Of a stretch of DNA of 64,000 nucleotides, positions 8,413-18,914 are shown piece by piece (position 1 is the stretch's first letter; each line of letters begins with the position of its first letter). Both the position numbers and the translations under genes were made by a program. Source of the DNA: Escherichia coli DSM 30083 = JCM 1649 = ATCC 11775. GTDB lineage: Bacteria; Pseudomonadota; Gammaproteobacteria; Enterobacterales; Enterobacteriaceae. The notes below the pieces were generated by a model, which saw only the letters and a list, made by a program, of their open reading frames with translations, did no database searches and had not been told where the DNA came from. The DNA is taken from the NCBI RefSeq assembly GCF_003697165.2, contig NZ_CP033092.2, forward strand, positions 868,001-932,000. Direction: 5' to 3'.

Positions 8413-9669
8413 TTAGTGGCTAACCGTCTGTGTACCTGTCGGGACACGAACGTGTTTATATTTGAACATCGCCATGAACGCGAAGGCCAGAACCACGGAG
8501 TAACCTGCGAAAATCAGCCATACGGTCTGCCAGTCGGTAATGCCGTTTTGGGTGTACATCTCAACCACTTTACCGCTCACGATGCCGCCGAGGATACAGC
8601 CGAAGCCGTTGGTCATCATCAGGAACATCCCCTGCGCGCTGGCGCGAATTGCCGGACTAACTTCTTTTTCGACAAACACCGAACCAGAGATGTTGAAGAA
8701 GTCGAATGCGCAACCGTAAACGATCATCGACAGTACCAGCAGTACAGTACCGAACGGAGTCGGGTCGCCGTAAGCAAACAGAGCAAAACGCAGGATCCAC
8801 GCCACAATACTGATCATCATTACGTTCTTAATACCGTAGCGGCTTAAGAAGAACGGGATGGTCAGAATGAACAGGGTTTCAGAGATCTGCGAAATCGACA
8901 TGATGATTGACGCATGCTGCACGATGAAGCTGCTGGCAAACATCGGATCTTTGTCGAAGCTGTGCAGGAAGGTATTACCGAACATGTTGGTAATCTGCAG
9001 TTCCGCGCCCAGCAGCATTGAGAAGATGAAGAAGATTGCCATACGCTTGTTTTTAAACAGAGCGAATGCATCGAGGCCCAGCAGGGTTGTCCAGCTCTGA
9101 TTCGCTTGCTGTTTAGCAACCGGAATATGCGGCAGAGTCAGGGTAAACAGAACCAGAATGGCGGAAAGCGCTGCGCCAATATACAGCTGCATGTGGCTTA
9201 ATTCGAAGCCGGACAGGCTCACCACCCACATTGCCATGATAAAGCCGATGGTGCCCCAGATACGGATTGGCGGGAAGTCAGTAACGATATCCATCCCGGC
9301 ATTTTGCAGGCGATAGTAAGAGATGGTGTTGATTAACCCAAGCGTTGGCATATAAGCAAACGAGTTAATCAATATCACAAGGAACATCGCCTCCGGCGTA
9401 GTGACCTCTGCCGCCATGAACAGCGTGATAGCGCCAATGGTGTGGCAAATGGCATAGACCCATTTCGCACTTAACCATTTGTCGGCCACAATCCCCAGCA
9501 GCGCAGGCATAAAGACCGCGGCGATACCCAGTGAACTATAAACTGCGCCAATAGAAGCACCGTCAAACTTCAGGGTAACAAACATATAGGAGCCGAGGGT
9601 CGTCAGCCAACTTCCCCACAGACAGAACTGCAGAAAAGAGAGGATTTTCAGCTGCAGCTTAAGATTCAT
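8413..9669 (-). CDS. nupG: Nucleoside:proton symporter NupG
   Basis: An inner-membrane major-facilitator protein of 418 residues with about 12 membrane helices that imports purine and pyrimidine nucleosides. The N-terminus MNLKLQLKILSFLQFCLWGSW and the motif GIVADKWLSAKW match the nucleoside:H+ symporter family. The start at 9669 is chosen from the known N-terminus and drops 16 residues of upstream open frame. It is last in the minus-strand series mutY-yggX-mltC-nupG, but a 201-base gap and a CRP-like site point to its own promoter, consistent with known CRP/CytR/DeoR control. Confidence 0.97.
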   Translation of the reverse strand: MNLKLQLKILSFLQFCLWGSWLTTLGSYMFVTLKFDGASIGAVYSSLGIAAVFMPALLGIVADKWLSAKWVYAICHTIGAITLFMAAEVTTPEAMFLVILINSFAYMPTLGLINTISYYRLQNAGMDIVTDFPPIRIWGTIGFIMAMWVVSLSGFELSHMQLYIGAALSAILVLFTLTLPHIPVAKQQANQSWTTLLGLDAFALFKNKRMAIFFIFSMLLGAELQITNMFGNTFLHSFDKDPMFASSFIVQHASIIMSISQISETLFILTIPFFLSRYGIKNVMMISIVAWILRFALFAYGDPTPFGTVLLVLSMIVYGCAFDFFNISGSVFVEKEVSPAIRASAQGMFLMMTNGFGCILGGIVSGKVVEMYTQNGITDWQTVWLIFAGYSVVLAFAFMAMFKYKHVRVPTGTQTVSH

Positions 9670-9813
9670 GTTAATTTCCTCACATCGTGATGCGGATGAG
9701 TGTTTGAAAAAGCACATTTGACCGTGCGAGATGATGCGATTCTATCAACTTCGCGGACTGGTTTTTTGTTACCTGTGGCAAATAATTGCAAACATTCCCA
9801 ATTTGCAAAACGA

Positions 9814-9835
9814 AATTGTGATGTGGATAACATTT
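9814..9835. promoter_or_regulatory. CRP-like site upstream of nupG
   Basis: TGTGA-N6-TAACA at 9817-9832 matches 9 of 10 conserved CRP half-site bases. It lies about 150 bases upstream of the nupG start, in the nupG-mltC gap. nupG is known to be catabolite controlled; which site acts is not shown by sequence. Confidence 0.5.
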
Positions 9836-9870
9836 TTGCCCCTGAGCATCGTCAGGGGCGGTTAGTGGAA

Positions 9871-10950
9871 TTATCGGCGGCGGTAGGATTTTTGCGCGGT
9901 ATTCACTTTATAAAGATAACGGCGAGATTCCGCAGAGGGATGGCGGGTCGTCAGCGTCTGATAAACATCGCCCGGCGTCATGGTGTTAATAATATTGGCA
10001 GCCTGAATCTTATCATTCGAAAAGACTCGCAGCACGCTGCCTGCGCCGCCGTTATAGGCGGTGATGACGGCATAACGCCGCGATGTTGGGTTATCAATTC
10101 CGCCGAGATAAACGTTGTTCAGCATCGCCAGATACGCGGTGCCGGTATCAATATTGCTGGCAGGATCAAACAAGAAACTGCGGCTCGGCGTGCCGGATTT
10201 CCCCTGCGAGCGGAACACATCTTTCCCGGCAGTATGTTGTACCACCTGCATTAACCCCAGCGCATCGGAACGGCTGACCGCATATGGGTTAAAGGATGAC
10301 TCGGTCTGCATAATCGCCAGAATCAGCGACTCATCAACGCCATATTTCCGTGACGCCTGGCGGACCATGCCGAGATATTTGTGCGCACGTTTATCAAGGT
10401 GGTTCGGCACCATGTTAATGGTGACGCTGTAGATGATACGCAGCCCGTTGCTGCGGCTCTTCAGACGGTTTTTCAGCAGATAATCCGCGAAGTTGCTCGC
10501 GCGACCTTCCCAGCGAATCGGCTGCCCGGTGTTGTCCACCACCTGACCGTAAAGGAAAGGTTCTTTCGAAATCGTAATATCATCAACGTCGGAATAGAGA
10601 TCGACCGAACTCGGATCGTCCCCCATCAGCAACGTTTTGATAATTGCCCGGCGCAGATGCGCGGCAGGTTCTGTCCCGGCGATGGTTTCGATAGTAATCG
10701 TACCGTCATCGAAGTTGATGTGGCTGCGGGTCTGATATTGATCGGTGTATTTCACGTAGTCCTTAGGACCGGCGATCACCACCTCTTTGAAGCCCCAGAT
10801 GTTCTCAATATTGTGGGCAAATTGCCCCATCAGAATATCAAAACCGTTGGTATCTTTGACCCAGGCTTCGTTATAGGTATCGCCTTTTTTGGTCGTCGAA
10901 CAGGAGATGAGCAACGGCGCAATCAAAGCCAGCGCGAGATATTTTTTCAT
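9871..10950 (-). CDS. mltC: Membrane-bound lytic murein transglycosylase C
   Basis: An outer-membrane lipoprotein of 359 residues that cleaves peptidoglycan glycan strands with formation of 1,6-anhydromuramic acid. The lipoprotein signal ends LLISCS (Cys about 16). An N-terminal DUF3393 domain is followed by a lysozyme-like SLT domain; the catalytic Glu is in [11 protein letters not shown], with downstream GLMQV and AYNGG motifs. The start at 10950 uses the second of two adjacent ATGs. It follows yggX closely, in the mutY-yggX-mltC order found in K-12. Confidence 0.97.
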
Positions 10951-11014
10951 CATTCCGGGTGCGTGTTGTGTTTGTTTTTATGCAAGTTGCCGGAGGCGTG
11001 CTCCGGCACTGTTT

Positions 11015-11293
<279 letters not shown>

Positions 11294-11317
11294 TCATCCT
11301 CTTTATCGACTCACGCG

Positions 11318-12370
11318 CTAAACCGGCGCGCCAGTGCGTAACTGCTGTAACAAACGCTCCACGGGAGCCGCCAGGCCAACTGACGGCGGTTGCGCTAAGT
11401 TATACCAGAGCGCATTGTCTTCATCCATGCAGCCGGTGAATGACGACACGGGAAGCCACATAGGCACAATATCTAAGTGGAAATGGCTGAAGGTATGCCG
11501 AAACGCGGTCAGCTGCGTCAGGTTATCGGCAGAAATCTGTCGTTGCGCCAGCCACTGCCGCAAACTTTCTTCATCGGCAAACTGCGGGAAACAGTATAAA
11601 CCGCCCCACAATCCGCTCGACGGACGCTGCGCCAGCAATACTTCATCTTCGTGCTGTAACAGCAAAAAGTAGCCGGTGCGCTCTGGCAGCGTCTGTTTCG
11701 GTTTTTTGCCCGGATAAAGCGACCAGCTATTGTTGGCGGCGGCAATACATCCGTTTTGTAGCGGACAGAGCGAACATTTCGGCTTAGAGCGCGTACAAAT
11801 CATCGCGCCCAAATCCATCATCGCCTGATTAAACCGTTCCACGCCAACCGCGGGCGTCACCTGCTCGCTCAAACTCCATAGTTTATTCTCGACCTCTTTT
11901 TTCCCAGGCCAGCCGCTTACAGCATAGCAGCGCGCCAGCACCCGTTTGACGTTACCGTCGAGAATCGGAAAGTGCTTACCCAGAGAAAGCGAGAGAATCG
12001 CGCCTGCGGTGGAACGCCCGACGCCCGGTAACGCCGCGACTTCTTCAAAGGTTTCCGGGAATTTACCGCCGTGTAAGGTCGCCACTTGTTGTGCCGCTTT
12101 ATGCAGATTGCGCGCGCGGGCGTAATAGCCAAGCCCGGTCCACAAGTGGAGAACTTCGTCGAGCGGCGCATTGGCGAGATCGGTCACCGTTGGGAAGCGC
12201 GCCATAAAGCGTTCAAAATAGGGGATAACGGTCGCAACCTGAGTTTGTTGCAACATCACTTCTGAGAGCCATACTTTGTAGGGCGTCTTGTCAATTTGCC
12301 AGGGCAGCGTTTTCCGCCCGTATTTATCGTACCAGTCCAGAACCTGGGCTGAAAATTGCGACGCTTGCAT
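11318..12370 (-). CDS. mutY: Adenine DNA glycosylase MutY
   Basis: Removes adenine mispaired with 8-oxoguanine in base excision repair (350 residues, full length). Catalytic Glu37 is in SEVMLQQTQ. The helix-hairpin-helix is LPGVGRSTAGAIL, followed by the conserved Asp in LDGNVKRVLAR. The [4Fe-4S] ligands are in the pattern C-x6-C-x2-C-x5-C (CTRSKPKCSLCPLQNGC). The C-terminal third is the NUDIX-like domain that recognises 8-oxoguanine. The start at 12370 gives MQASQFSAQV; ten further in-frame codons upstream are not used by homologues. It is divergent from trmB. Confidence 0.97.
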   Translation of the reverse strand: MQASQFSAQVLDWYDKYGRKTLPWQIDKTPYKVWLSEVMLQQTQVATVIPYFERFMARFPTVTDLANAPLDEVLHLWTGLGYYARARNLHKAAQQVATLHGGKFPETFEEVAALPGVGRSTAGAILSLSLGKHFPILDGNVKRVLARCYAVSGWPGKKEVENKLWSLSEQVTPAVGVERFNQAMMDLGAMICTRSKPKCSLCPLQNGCIAAANNSWSLYPGKKPKQTLPERTGYFLLLQHEDEVLLAQRPSSGLWGGLYCFPQFADEESLRQWLAQRQISADNLTQLTAFRHTFSHFHLDIVPMWLPVSSFTGCMDEDNALWYNLAQPPSVGLAAPVERLLQQLRTGAPV

Positions 12371-12530
12371 GGTCACCGAATTCACTGTTGTTGGGGGCAA
12401 GATTGCAGCACAGCGACGGCAGGGTGTAAACCGGAACTTTCCGCAGCCACGGCCTTATCATGCTTGCATCCGGCAACTAACTTTGGATAATGCCCGTTTT
12501 CAGAACACTTTCACAAGCGACTAAATCTTT

Positions 12531-13250
12531 ATGAAAAACGACGTCATCTCACCGGAATTTGATGAAAACGGCCGCCCGCTGCGCCGTATCCGTAGTTTTG
12601 TGCGCCGCCAGGGGCGACTGACCAAAGGCCAGGAACATGCGCTGGAAAACTACTGGCCGGTGATGGGCGTTGAGTTCAGCGAAGATATGCTGGATTTCCC
12701 TGCGCTTTTTGGCCGTGAAGCGCCGGTGACGCTTGAGATTGGTTTTGGCATGGGCGCGTCGCTGGTGGCAATGGCTAAAGATCGCCCCGAGCAGGACTTC
12801 CTCGGCATTGAAGTGCATTCACCGGGCGTTGGTGCGTGCCTGTCTTCTGCGCATGAAGAGGGCTTAAGCAACCTGCGCGTGATGTGTCACGATGCGGTTG
12901 AAGTGCTGCATAAAATGATTCCTGACAATTCATTGCGCATGGTGCAGCTCTTTTTCCCTGACCCGTGGCACAAAGCGCGCCATAATAAACGCCGTATCGT
13001 TCAGGTGCCGTTTGCCGAGCTGGTAAAAAGCAAACTGCAGCTGGGGGGCATATTCCATATGGCGACCGACTGGGAACCTTATGCGGAACATATGCTTGAA
13101 GTGATGTCTTCTATTGACGGTTATAAAAACCTGTCAGAGAGCAATGATTACGTACCGCGTCCGGCATCACGTCCGGTGACGAAATTTGAACAACGTGGTC
13201 ATCGTCTTGGTCACGGAGTATGGGACTTAATGTTCGAGAGGGTGAAATAA
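12531..13250 (+). CDS. trmB: tRNA (guanine-N7-)-methyltransferase
   Basis: Makes 7-methylguanosine at position 46 of tRNA variable loops using S-adenosylmethionine. It is 239 residues with the SAM-binding motif EIGFGMGASLV and the family signature FFPDPWHKARHNKRR. Its stop overlaps the yggL start by one base (TAATG), so the two are probably translationally coupled. It is divergent from mutY with 160 bases between starts. Confidence 0.97.
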   Translation: MKNDVISPEFDENGRPLRRIRSFVRRQGRLTKGQEHALENYWPVMGVEFSEDMLDFPALFGREAPVTLEIGFGMGASLVAMAKDRPEQDFLGIEVHSPGVGACLSSAHEEGLSNLRVMCHDAVEVLHKMIPDNSLRMVQLFFPDPWHKARHNKRRIVQVPFAELVKSKLQLGGIFHMATDWEPYAEHMLEVMSSIDGYKNLSESNDYVPRPASRPVTKFEQRGHRLGHGVWDLMFERVK

Positions 13251-13576
13251 TGGCAAAGAACCGTAGCCGTCGTCTGCGTAAAAAAATGCACATCGACGAA
13301 TTCCAGGAATTAGGATTTTCGGTGGCATGGCGATTCCCGGAAGGTACATCGGAAGAACAGATTGATAAAACCGTTGATGACTTTATTAACGAGGTTATCG
13401 AACCGAACAAACTGGCCTTTGACGGCAGCGGTTATCTGGCCTGGGAAGGTCTGATCTGCATGCAGGAAATCGGCAAATGCACCGAAGAACATCAGGCGAT
13501 TGTGCGTAAGTGGCTGGAAGAACGCAAACTGGAAGAGGTACGCACCAGCGAACTTTTCGACGTTTGGTGGGACTAA
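13250..13576 (+). CDS. yggL: DUF469 protein YggL, 50S-associated
   Basis: A 108-residue protein starting MAKNRSRRLRKKMH, a strongly basic N-terminus consistent with its reported association with the large ribosomal subunit. The rest is acidic and ends ELFDVWWD. The start at 13250 is fixed by the TAATG overlap with trmB. Molecular function is not established. Confidence 0.93.
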   Translation: MAKNRSRRLRKKMHIDEFQELGFSVAWRFPEGTSEEQIDKTVDDFINEVIEPNKLAFDGSGYLAWEGLICMQEIGKCTEEHQAIVRKWLEERKLEEVRTSELFDVWWD

Positions 13577-13606
13577 GAAAGCATACGGGCGATGACAAAT
13601 GCAAAA

Positions 13607-13690
<84 letters not shown>

Positions 13691-13759
13691 GAAAACGCGC
13701 ACTTTGTTATCAATCTGGGGCCAGCAAATGCTGGCCTGATTTGTTCTTGAGGGAAGACT

Positions 13760-14479
13760 ATGATGCGCAAAATGCTGCTGGCGGCAGCACTTTCAGTGAC
13801 GGCAATGACCGCTCACGCCGACTACCAGTGCAGCGTCACGCCGCGTGACGATGTGATTGTCAGCCCGCAAACCGTGCAGGTGAAGGGCGAAAACGGCAAT
13901 CTGGTGATCACGCCAGACGGCAACGTGATGTATAACGGTAAGCAATATTCCCTGAATGCCGCCCAGCGCGAGCAGGCGAAGGATTATCAGGCTGAACTAC
14001 GTAGCACCCTGCCGTGGATTGATGAAGGCGCGAAAAGCCGCGTCGAGAAAGCTCGTATTGCGCTGGATAAAATTATCGTTCAGGAGATGGGCGAAAGCAG
14101 CAAAATGCGCAGCCGTCTGACCAAACTTGATGCGCAGCTGAAAGAGCAGATGAACCGCATTATCGAAACGCGCAGCGATGGCCTGACGTTTCACTATAAA
14201 GCCATTGATCAGGTTCGTGCCGAAGGCCAGCAATTAGTGAATCAGGCAATGGGCGGAATTTTACAGGACAGCATTAATGAAATGGGCGCGAAAGCGGTGC
14301 TGAAAAGCGGCGGTAACCCATTACAGAACGTGCTGGGAAGCCTGGGCGGCCTGCAATCCTCAATCCAAACCGAGTGGAAAAAGCAGGAAAAAGATTTCCA
14401 GCAGTTTGGCAAAGATGTTTGTAGCCGCGTTGTGACTCTGGAAGATAGCCGCAAAGCCCTGGTCGGGAATTTAAAATAA
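13760..14479 (+). CDS. yggN: DUF2884 periplasmic protein YggN
   Basis: A 239-residue protein with a clear signal peptide (MMRKMLLAAALSVTAMTAHA, cleavage after AHA), hence exported. The mature part is largely helical and charged with probable coiled-coil stretches around residues 80-140. Function is unknown. A BIME lies upstream and a hairpin terminator follows. Confidence 0.92.
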   Translation: MMRKMLLAAALSVTAMTAHADYQCSVTPRDDVIVSPQTVQVKGENGNLVITPDGNVMYNGKQYSLNAAQREQAKDYQAELRSTLPWIDEGAKSRVEKARIALDKIIVQEMGESSKMRSRLTKLDAQLKEQMNRIIETRSDGLTFHYKAIDQVRAEGQQLVNQAMGGILQDSINEMGAKAVLKSGGNPLQNVLGSLGGLQSSIQTEWKKQEKDFQQFGKDVCSRVVTLEDSRKALVGNLK

Positions 14480-14490
14480 TCCTCTATTTT

Positions 14491-14522
14491 AAGACGGCAT
14501 AATACTTTTTTATGCCGTTTAA
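14491..14522 (+). terminator. Terminator after yggN
   Basis: ACGGCATAA and TTATGCCGT arms around a short loop, followed by TTTAATTCTTCG. Confidence 0.75.
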
Positions 14523-14529
14523 TTCTTCG

Positions 14530-14553
14530 TTTTGTTACCTGCCTCTAACTTTG
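14530..14553. promoter_or_regulatory. Weak CRP-like site of the ansB promoter
   Basis: GTTA-N8-TAAC symmetry centred near 14541.5, about 90 bases upstream of the predicted ansB transcription start. This matches the known arrangement of a distal CRP site with a proximal FNR site; the match to consensus is poor. Confidence 0.45.
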
Positions 14554-14583
14554 TAGATCTCCAAAATATATTCACGTTGTAAA

Positions 14584-14597
14584 TTGTTTAACGTCAA
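14584..14597. promoter_or_regulatory. FNR box of ansB
   Basis: TTGTTTAACGTCAA resembles the FNR consensus TTGAT-N4-ATCAA. It is centred at 14590.5, about 41.5 bases before a start near 14632 that would follow the -10-like TAATGC at 14621. This is a class II FNR activation geometry. Confidence 0.65.
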
Positions 14598-14654
14598 ATT
14601 TCCCATGCAAAGCTAAGGGATAATGCGTAGCGTTCACGTAACTGGAGGAATGAA

Positions 14655-15701
14655 ATGGAGTTTTTCAAAAAGACGGCACTTGCCGCACTGGTTATGGGTT
14701 TTAGTGGTGCAGCATTGGCATTACCCAATATCACCATTTTAGCAACCGGCGGGACCATTGCCGGTGGTGGTGACTCCGCAACCAAATCTAACTACACAGC
14801 GGGTAAAGTTGGCGTAGAAAATCTGGTTAATGCGGTGCCGCAACTGAAGGACATTGCGAACGTTAAAGGCGAGCAGGTAGTGAATATTGGCTCCCAGGAC
14901 ATGAACGATGATGTCTGGCTGACACTGGCGAAAAAAATTAACACCGACTGCGATAAAACTGACGGCTTCGTCATTACCCACGGTACCGACACGATGGAAG
15001 AAACCGCTTACTTCCTCGACCTGACGGTGAAATGCGACAAACCGGTGGTGATGGTCGGTGCAATGCGCCCGTCCACGTCTATGAGCGCAGACGGTCCATT
15101 CAACCTGTATAACGCGGTAGTGACCGCAGCTGATAAAGCCTCCGCTAATCGTGGCGTACTGGTAGTGATGAACGACACCGTGCTTGATGGCCGTGATGTC
15201 ACCAAAACCAACACCACCGATGTAGCGACCTTCAAGTCTGTTAACTACGGTCCTCTGGGTTACATTCACAACGGTAAGATTGACTACCAACGTACCCCGG
15301 CACGTAAGCACACCAGCGACACGCCGTTCGATGTCTCTAAGCTGAATGAACTGCCGAAAGTCGGCATTGTTTATAACTACGCTAACGCATCCGATCTTCC
15401 GGCTAAAGCACTGGTAGATGCGGGCTATGATGGCATCGTTAGCGCTGGCGTGGGTAACGGCAACCTGTATAAAACCGTATTTGACACCCTTGCAACCGCT
15501 GCGAAAAACGGCACTGCAGTAGTGCGTTCTTCCCGCGTACCGACGGGCGCTACCACTCAGGATGCCGAAGTGGATGATGCGAAATACGGCTTCGTCGCCT
15601 CCGGCATGTTGAACCCGCAAAAAGCGCGCGTTCTGCTGCAACTGGCTCTGACGCAAACTAAAGATCCGCAGCAGATCCAGCAGATCTTCAATCAGTACTA
15701 A
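14655..15701 (+). CDS. ansB: Periplasmic L-asparaginase II
   Basis: Hydrolyses asparagine to aspartate and ammonia in the periplasm, feeding anaerobic fumarate respiration. It is 348 residues with a 22-residue signal peptide ending ALA. The nucleophile Thr is in ILATGGTIAGGG; the second catalytic set is THGTDTMEETAYF (Thr, Asp) with the conserved Lys further on. The start at 14655 follows a GGAGG ribosome binding site. It is a single-gene unit between its own FNR/CRP promoter and a terminator. Confidence 0.98.
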   Translation: MEFFKKTALAALVMGFSGAALALPNITILATGGTIAGGGDSATKSNYTAGKVGVENLVNAVPQLKDIANVKGEQVVNIGSQDMNDDVWLTLAKKINTDCDKTDGFVITHGTDTMEETAYFLDLTVKCDKPVVMVGAMRPSTSMSADGPFNLYNAVVTAADKASANRGVLVVMNDTVLDGRDVTKTNTTDVATFKSVNYGPLGYIHNGKIDYQRTPARKHTSDTPFDVSKLNELPKVGIVYNYANASDLPAKALVDAGYDGIVSAGVGNGNLYKTVFDTLATAAKNGTAVVRSSRVPTGATTQDAEVDDAKYGFVASGMLNPQKARVLLQLALTQTKDPQQIQQIFNQY

Positions 15702-15708
15702 TCACTTC

Positions 15709-15735
15709 GCCCCGGTATCGTGCCGGGGCTTATTC
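15709..15735 (+). terminator. Terminator after ansB
   Basis: GCCCCGG-loop-CCGGGGC followed by TTATTC. Confidence 0.8.
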
Positions 15736-15817
15736 ACTTCAGACTCACGTCCATTGCCAATTTTTATTACCCTAATGATAATCACCGGAATAAATTATTC
15801 CGCGCGAGGGTTTTCGG

Positions 15818-16825
15818 GTGAAAAAGCAATGGATTGTTGGTACGGCGCTGTTTATGTTGATGACTGGTAATGTCTGGGCAGATGGTGAACCGCCAACTGA
15901 AAATATCTTAAAAGATCAATTCAAAAAGCAGTATCACGGCATTCTCAAGCTTGATGTCATCACCTTAAAAAATCTTGATGCTAAGGGTAATCAGGCCACC
16001 TGGTCAGCGGAAGGCGATGTCTCTTCCAGTGACGATCTCTATACCTGGGTCGGTCAGTTGGCAGATTACGAGCTGCTCGAACAGACCTGGACGAAAGATA
16101 AACCGGTGAAATTCTCGGCGATGTTAACCAGTAAAGGAACGCCCGCGTCTGGCTGGTCGGTGAACTTTTACTCTTTTCAGGCGGCAGCCAGCGATCGTGG
16201 GCGGGTGGTTGACGATATCAAAACGAATAATAAATATCTGATCGTGAATAGCGAAGATTTCAATTATCGCTTTAGTCAGCTTGAGTCTGCGTTGAATAAC
16301 CAGAATAACTCGATTCCTGCACTGAAAAAGGATGTAAAAGCGCTTGATAAGCAAATGGTGGCGGCGCAGAAAGCAGCGGATGCATATTGGGGAAAAGATG
16401 CAAACGGTAAGCAAATGACCCGCGAAGACGCCTTTAAAAAAATTCACCAACAGCGTGATGATTTTAATAAACAGAACGATAGTGAGGCGTTCGCGGTTAA
16501 ATATGACAAAGAGGTTTATCAACCGGCGATTGCGGCATGTCATAAACAGAGTGAAGAGTGTTATGAAGTGCCAATTCAGCAGAAACGAGATTTTGATATC
16601 AACGAACAACGGCGACAGACTTTTCTGCAATCACAAAAACTTAGCCGTAAATTGCAGGATGACTGGATAACGCTCGAGAAAGGGCAATATCCGTTAACGA
16701 TGAAAGTTTCAGAAATAAACAGTAAAAAAGTCGCGATTTTGATGAAAATTGACGATATCAACCAGGCTAATGAACGCTGGAAAAAAGATACCGAACAACT
16801 GCGGCGCAATGGGGTGATTAAGTAA
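15818..16825 (+). CDS. yggM: DUF1202 exported protein YggM
   Basis: A 335-residue protein with a GTG start and a signal peptide (MKKQWIVGTALFMLMTGNVWA). The mature region is rich in Lys, Asp and Gln with probable coiled coil around residues 150-200, and includes the cysteines of ACHKQSEECYEVP. No catalytic motif is recognised. It follows ansB but has its own gap of 116 bases. Confidence 0.9.
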   Translation: MKKQWIVGTALFMLMTGNVWADGEPPTENILKDQFKKQYHGILKLDVITLKNLDAKGNQATWSAEGDVSSSDDLYTWVGQLADYELLEQTWTKDKPVKFSAMLTSKGTPASGWSVNFYSFQAAASDRGRVVDDIKTNNKYLIVNSEDFNYRFSQLESALNNQNNSIPALKKDVKALDKQMVAAQKAADAYWGKDANGKQMTREDAFKKIHQQRDDFNKQNDSEAFAVKYDKEVYQPAIAACHKQSEECYEVPIQQKRDFDINEQRRQTFLQSQKLSRKLQDDWITLEKGQYPLTMKVSEINSKKVAILMKIDDINQANERWKKDTEQLRRNGVIK

Positions 16826-16848
16826 TTTTTGCGATGACGCATGAGTTG

Positions 16849-16886
16849 TTGCCGGATGCTGCGTACACGCACGCCGCATCCGGCAA
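16849..16886. repeat. REP element between yggM and hemW
   Basis: GCCGGATGC and GCATCCGGC arms flank an imperfect centre; a single REP lies between the convergent genes. Confidence 0.75.
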
Positions 16887-16893
16887 TACAAAT

Positions 16894-18030
16894 TTACTCC
16901 GCCAGAAAAAGCTCCAGCAACGAATTTAAAAACAACTTCCCATGTTCCGTTATCTGCCAGTAATCTGCACATTCTGTGAGATAACCCTGAGCGATAGCCT
17001 CTTCTAACTGTGGGCGAATAACTTCTTCAGAAAGGCCAGTATACTGGCTAAACTCCACGCGCGGCGCGGCTTCCAGCAGACGGAAGCGATTCATAAAGAA
17101 CTCAAACGGTTTATCTGCAGCTTCGACATCACGCTGGCTTTCCAGATATCTTCCCTGCATAAAACCACGCGGATGACGCGTTTTGGTGGTACGCAGAATG
17201 CGCCCATCCGGGAAGGTCACTTTGCCGTGCGCGCCGCAGCCAATACCAATGTAGTCACCAAAGCGCCAGTAGTTGAGATTGTGCTGGCACTGATAACCGG
17301 GTTTGGAGTAAGCGGAAGTTTCATATTGCTGATAACCCGCTGCGGTTAATAACTGATGCCCCTGTTCGAATATATCCCACAACGCATCGTCGTCCGGCAG
17401 CACCGGTGGGCGAGAGCCAAACAGCGTATTAGGTTCGATGGTCAGTTGATACCAGGAAAGATGCGGCGGATTCAGTTCAATAGCCTGGCGCAGATCGCCT
17501 AGCGCCTCTTCCAGTGATTGATCCGGCAGCCCATGCATCAAATCAAGGTTAAAGCTACGTAACCCTAAACCGCTCGCCAGCTTCGCAGCTCGTTTCGCTT
17601 CTTGCGGGCCATGAATGCGCCCAAGTCGTTTCAGCTTTTCTTCGCTAAAACTCTGCACACCAATAGAGATGCGGTTCACACCAGCACGCTGATAATCGAC
17701 AAAGCGATCGGCTTCAACCGTACCAGGGTTCGCTTCCATCGTAATTTCTGCATCCGCTGTCAGCGGCAAACGCGCACGCACGCCGTCCAGCAGCGTTTGC
17801 ATCGCCGGGCCGGAAAGCAGGCTCGGCGTACCACCGCCAATAAAGATTGTCTGCACTTCACGGCCCTGAGCGTAAGCCACATCGTTGTCCAGATCGTTAA
17901 GCAGATGCTGAACATAATCGTCGTGCGGCACTTCTCCTTTCAACGCGTGAGAGTTGAAATCGCAGTACGGGCATTTCTGCACGCACCACGGGATGTGAAT
18001 GTAGAGACTCAGCGGCGGTAATTTAACCAT
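16894..18030 (-). CDS. hemW: Radical-SAM heme chaperone HemW
   Basis: A 378-residue cytoplasmic protein, formerly annotated as coproporphyrinogen-III-oxidase-like (YggW) and now regarded as a heme-binding chaperone for respiratory enzymes. The radical-SAM cluster motif C-x3-C-x2-C is in [14 protein letters not shown] near the N-terminus, followed by IGGGTPSLL. The C-terminal HemN domain is complete. Its start overlaps the end of rdgB by 8 bases, so it is the last gene of the yggS-yggT-yggU-rdgB-hemW unit. Confidence 0.96.
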
Positions 18031-18616
18031 TACGTAAAGCGTCCAGCAGCAGTTTCAACGCCTGACCACGGTGGGAAATGGCGCTCTTTTCTTCGCGGGT
18101 CAGTTCGGCAGCGGTTTTCCCTTCGGAAGGTACGAAGAAGATTGGATCATAACCAAAGCCACCAGTGCCCGCTGGTTCACGAGTAATCACGCCTGGCCAG
18201 CTACCGTGGCATACCAGCGGAGTGGGATCTTCCGCGTGACGCAGATATACCAGCACGCAGTGGAAACGCGCCTGACGTTGGTCGTCCGGTACGTCTTTCA
18301 TTGTTTCCAGCAGTTTTTGCAGATTCTTTTGATCGGTCGCGTCTTCACCGGAATAACGCGCGGAGTAAATACCCGGCGCGCCACCCAGCGCATCTACCGC
18401 CAGACCGGAGTCGTCGGCAATTGCCGGTAAACCGGTCACTTTTGCCGCATGGCGCGCTTTCAGAATCGCGTTTTCGATAAAGGTCAGGCCGGTTTCTTCA
18501 GCGGAATCTACGCCGAGGTCTGTTTGGGCCACGATATCAAGACCGAAGTCGCTAAGCAGCGACGCCAGCTCACGCACTTTACCGGCATTGCCGGTTGCGA
18601 GGACAACTTTTTGCAT
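18023..18616 (-). CDS. rdgB: dITP/XTP pyrophosphatase RdgB
   Basis: Hydrolyses non-canonical purine triphosphates (ITP, dITP, XTP) to monophosphates and so keeps them out of DNA. It is 197 residues with the family N-terminus [13 protein letters not shown] and the motif [20 protein letters not shown]. The Ham1 fold is complete, ending [14 protein letters not shown]. It overlaps hemW by 8 bases and follows yggU by 7. Confidence 0.97.
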
Positions 18617-18623
18617 AGGATAC

Positions 18624-18914
18624 CTAATTAATTAACGCCGCGATTTCTGGCGGGATTTGTTGCGGATTAATGATTTTAATTTGTTTGTGGCGGCCAAGTT
18701 CGCCTTTTTCAATCACCACCTGGCTTTTGGCAACCCGGAATTGCTTACCGAGAAACTTCACCAGATGGCTGTTGGCCTGGCCGTCAACCGGCGGCGCGGT
18801 AATGGCGACTTTTACCTCGTCGCCATGTAAACCGACAATAGAATCACGGCTGGCTTTCGGCTGAATATAGAGCCGTAAAACCAGACCGTCATCATTAACT
18901 GTTACGGCACTCAT
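18624..18914 (-). CDS. yggU: DUF167 protein YggU
   Basis: A 96-residue small cytoplasmic protein of the UPF0235 family ([28 protein letters not shown]). Biochemical function is unknown. The start at 18914 is chosen because it overlaps the yggT stop in an ATGA arrangement and gives the family N-terminus [10 protein letters not shown]. Confidence 0.93.

Noticed and set aside
9838..9859. GC-rich hairpin just past mltC as a terminator
   Set aside because: The arms are perfect but an A-run rather than a T-run follows on the mltC strand, so intrinsic termination is not supported.
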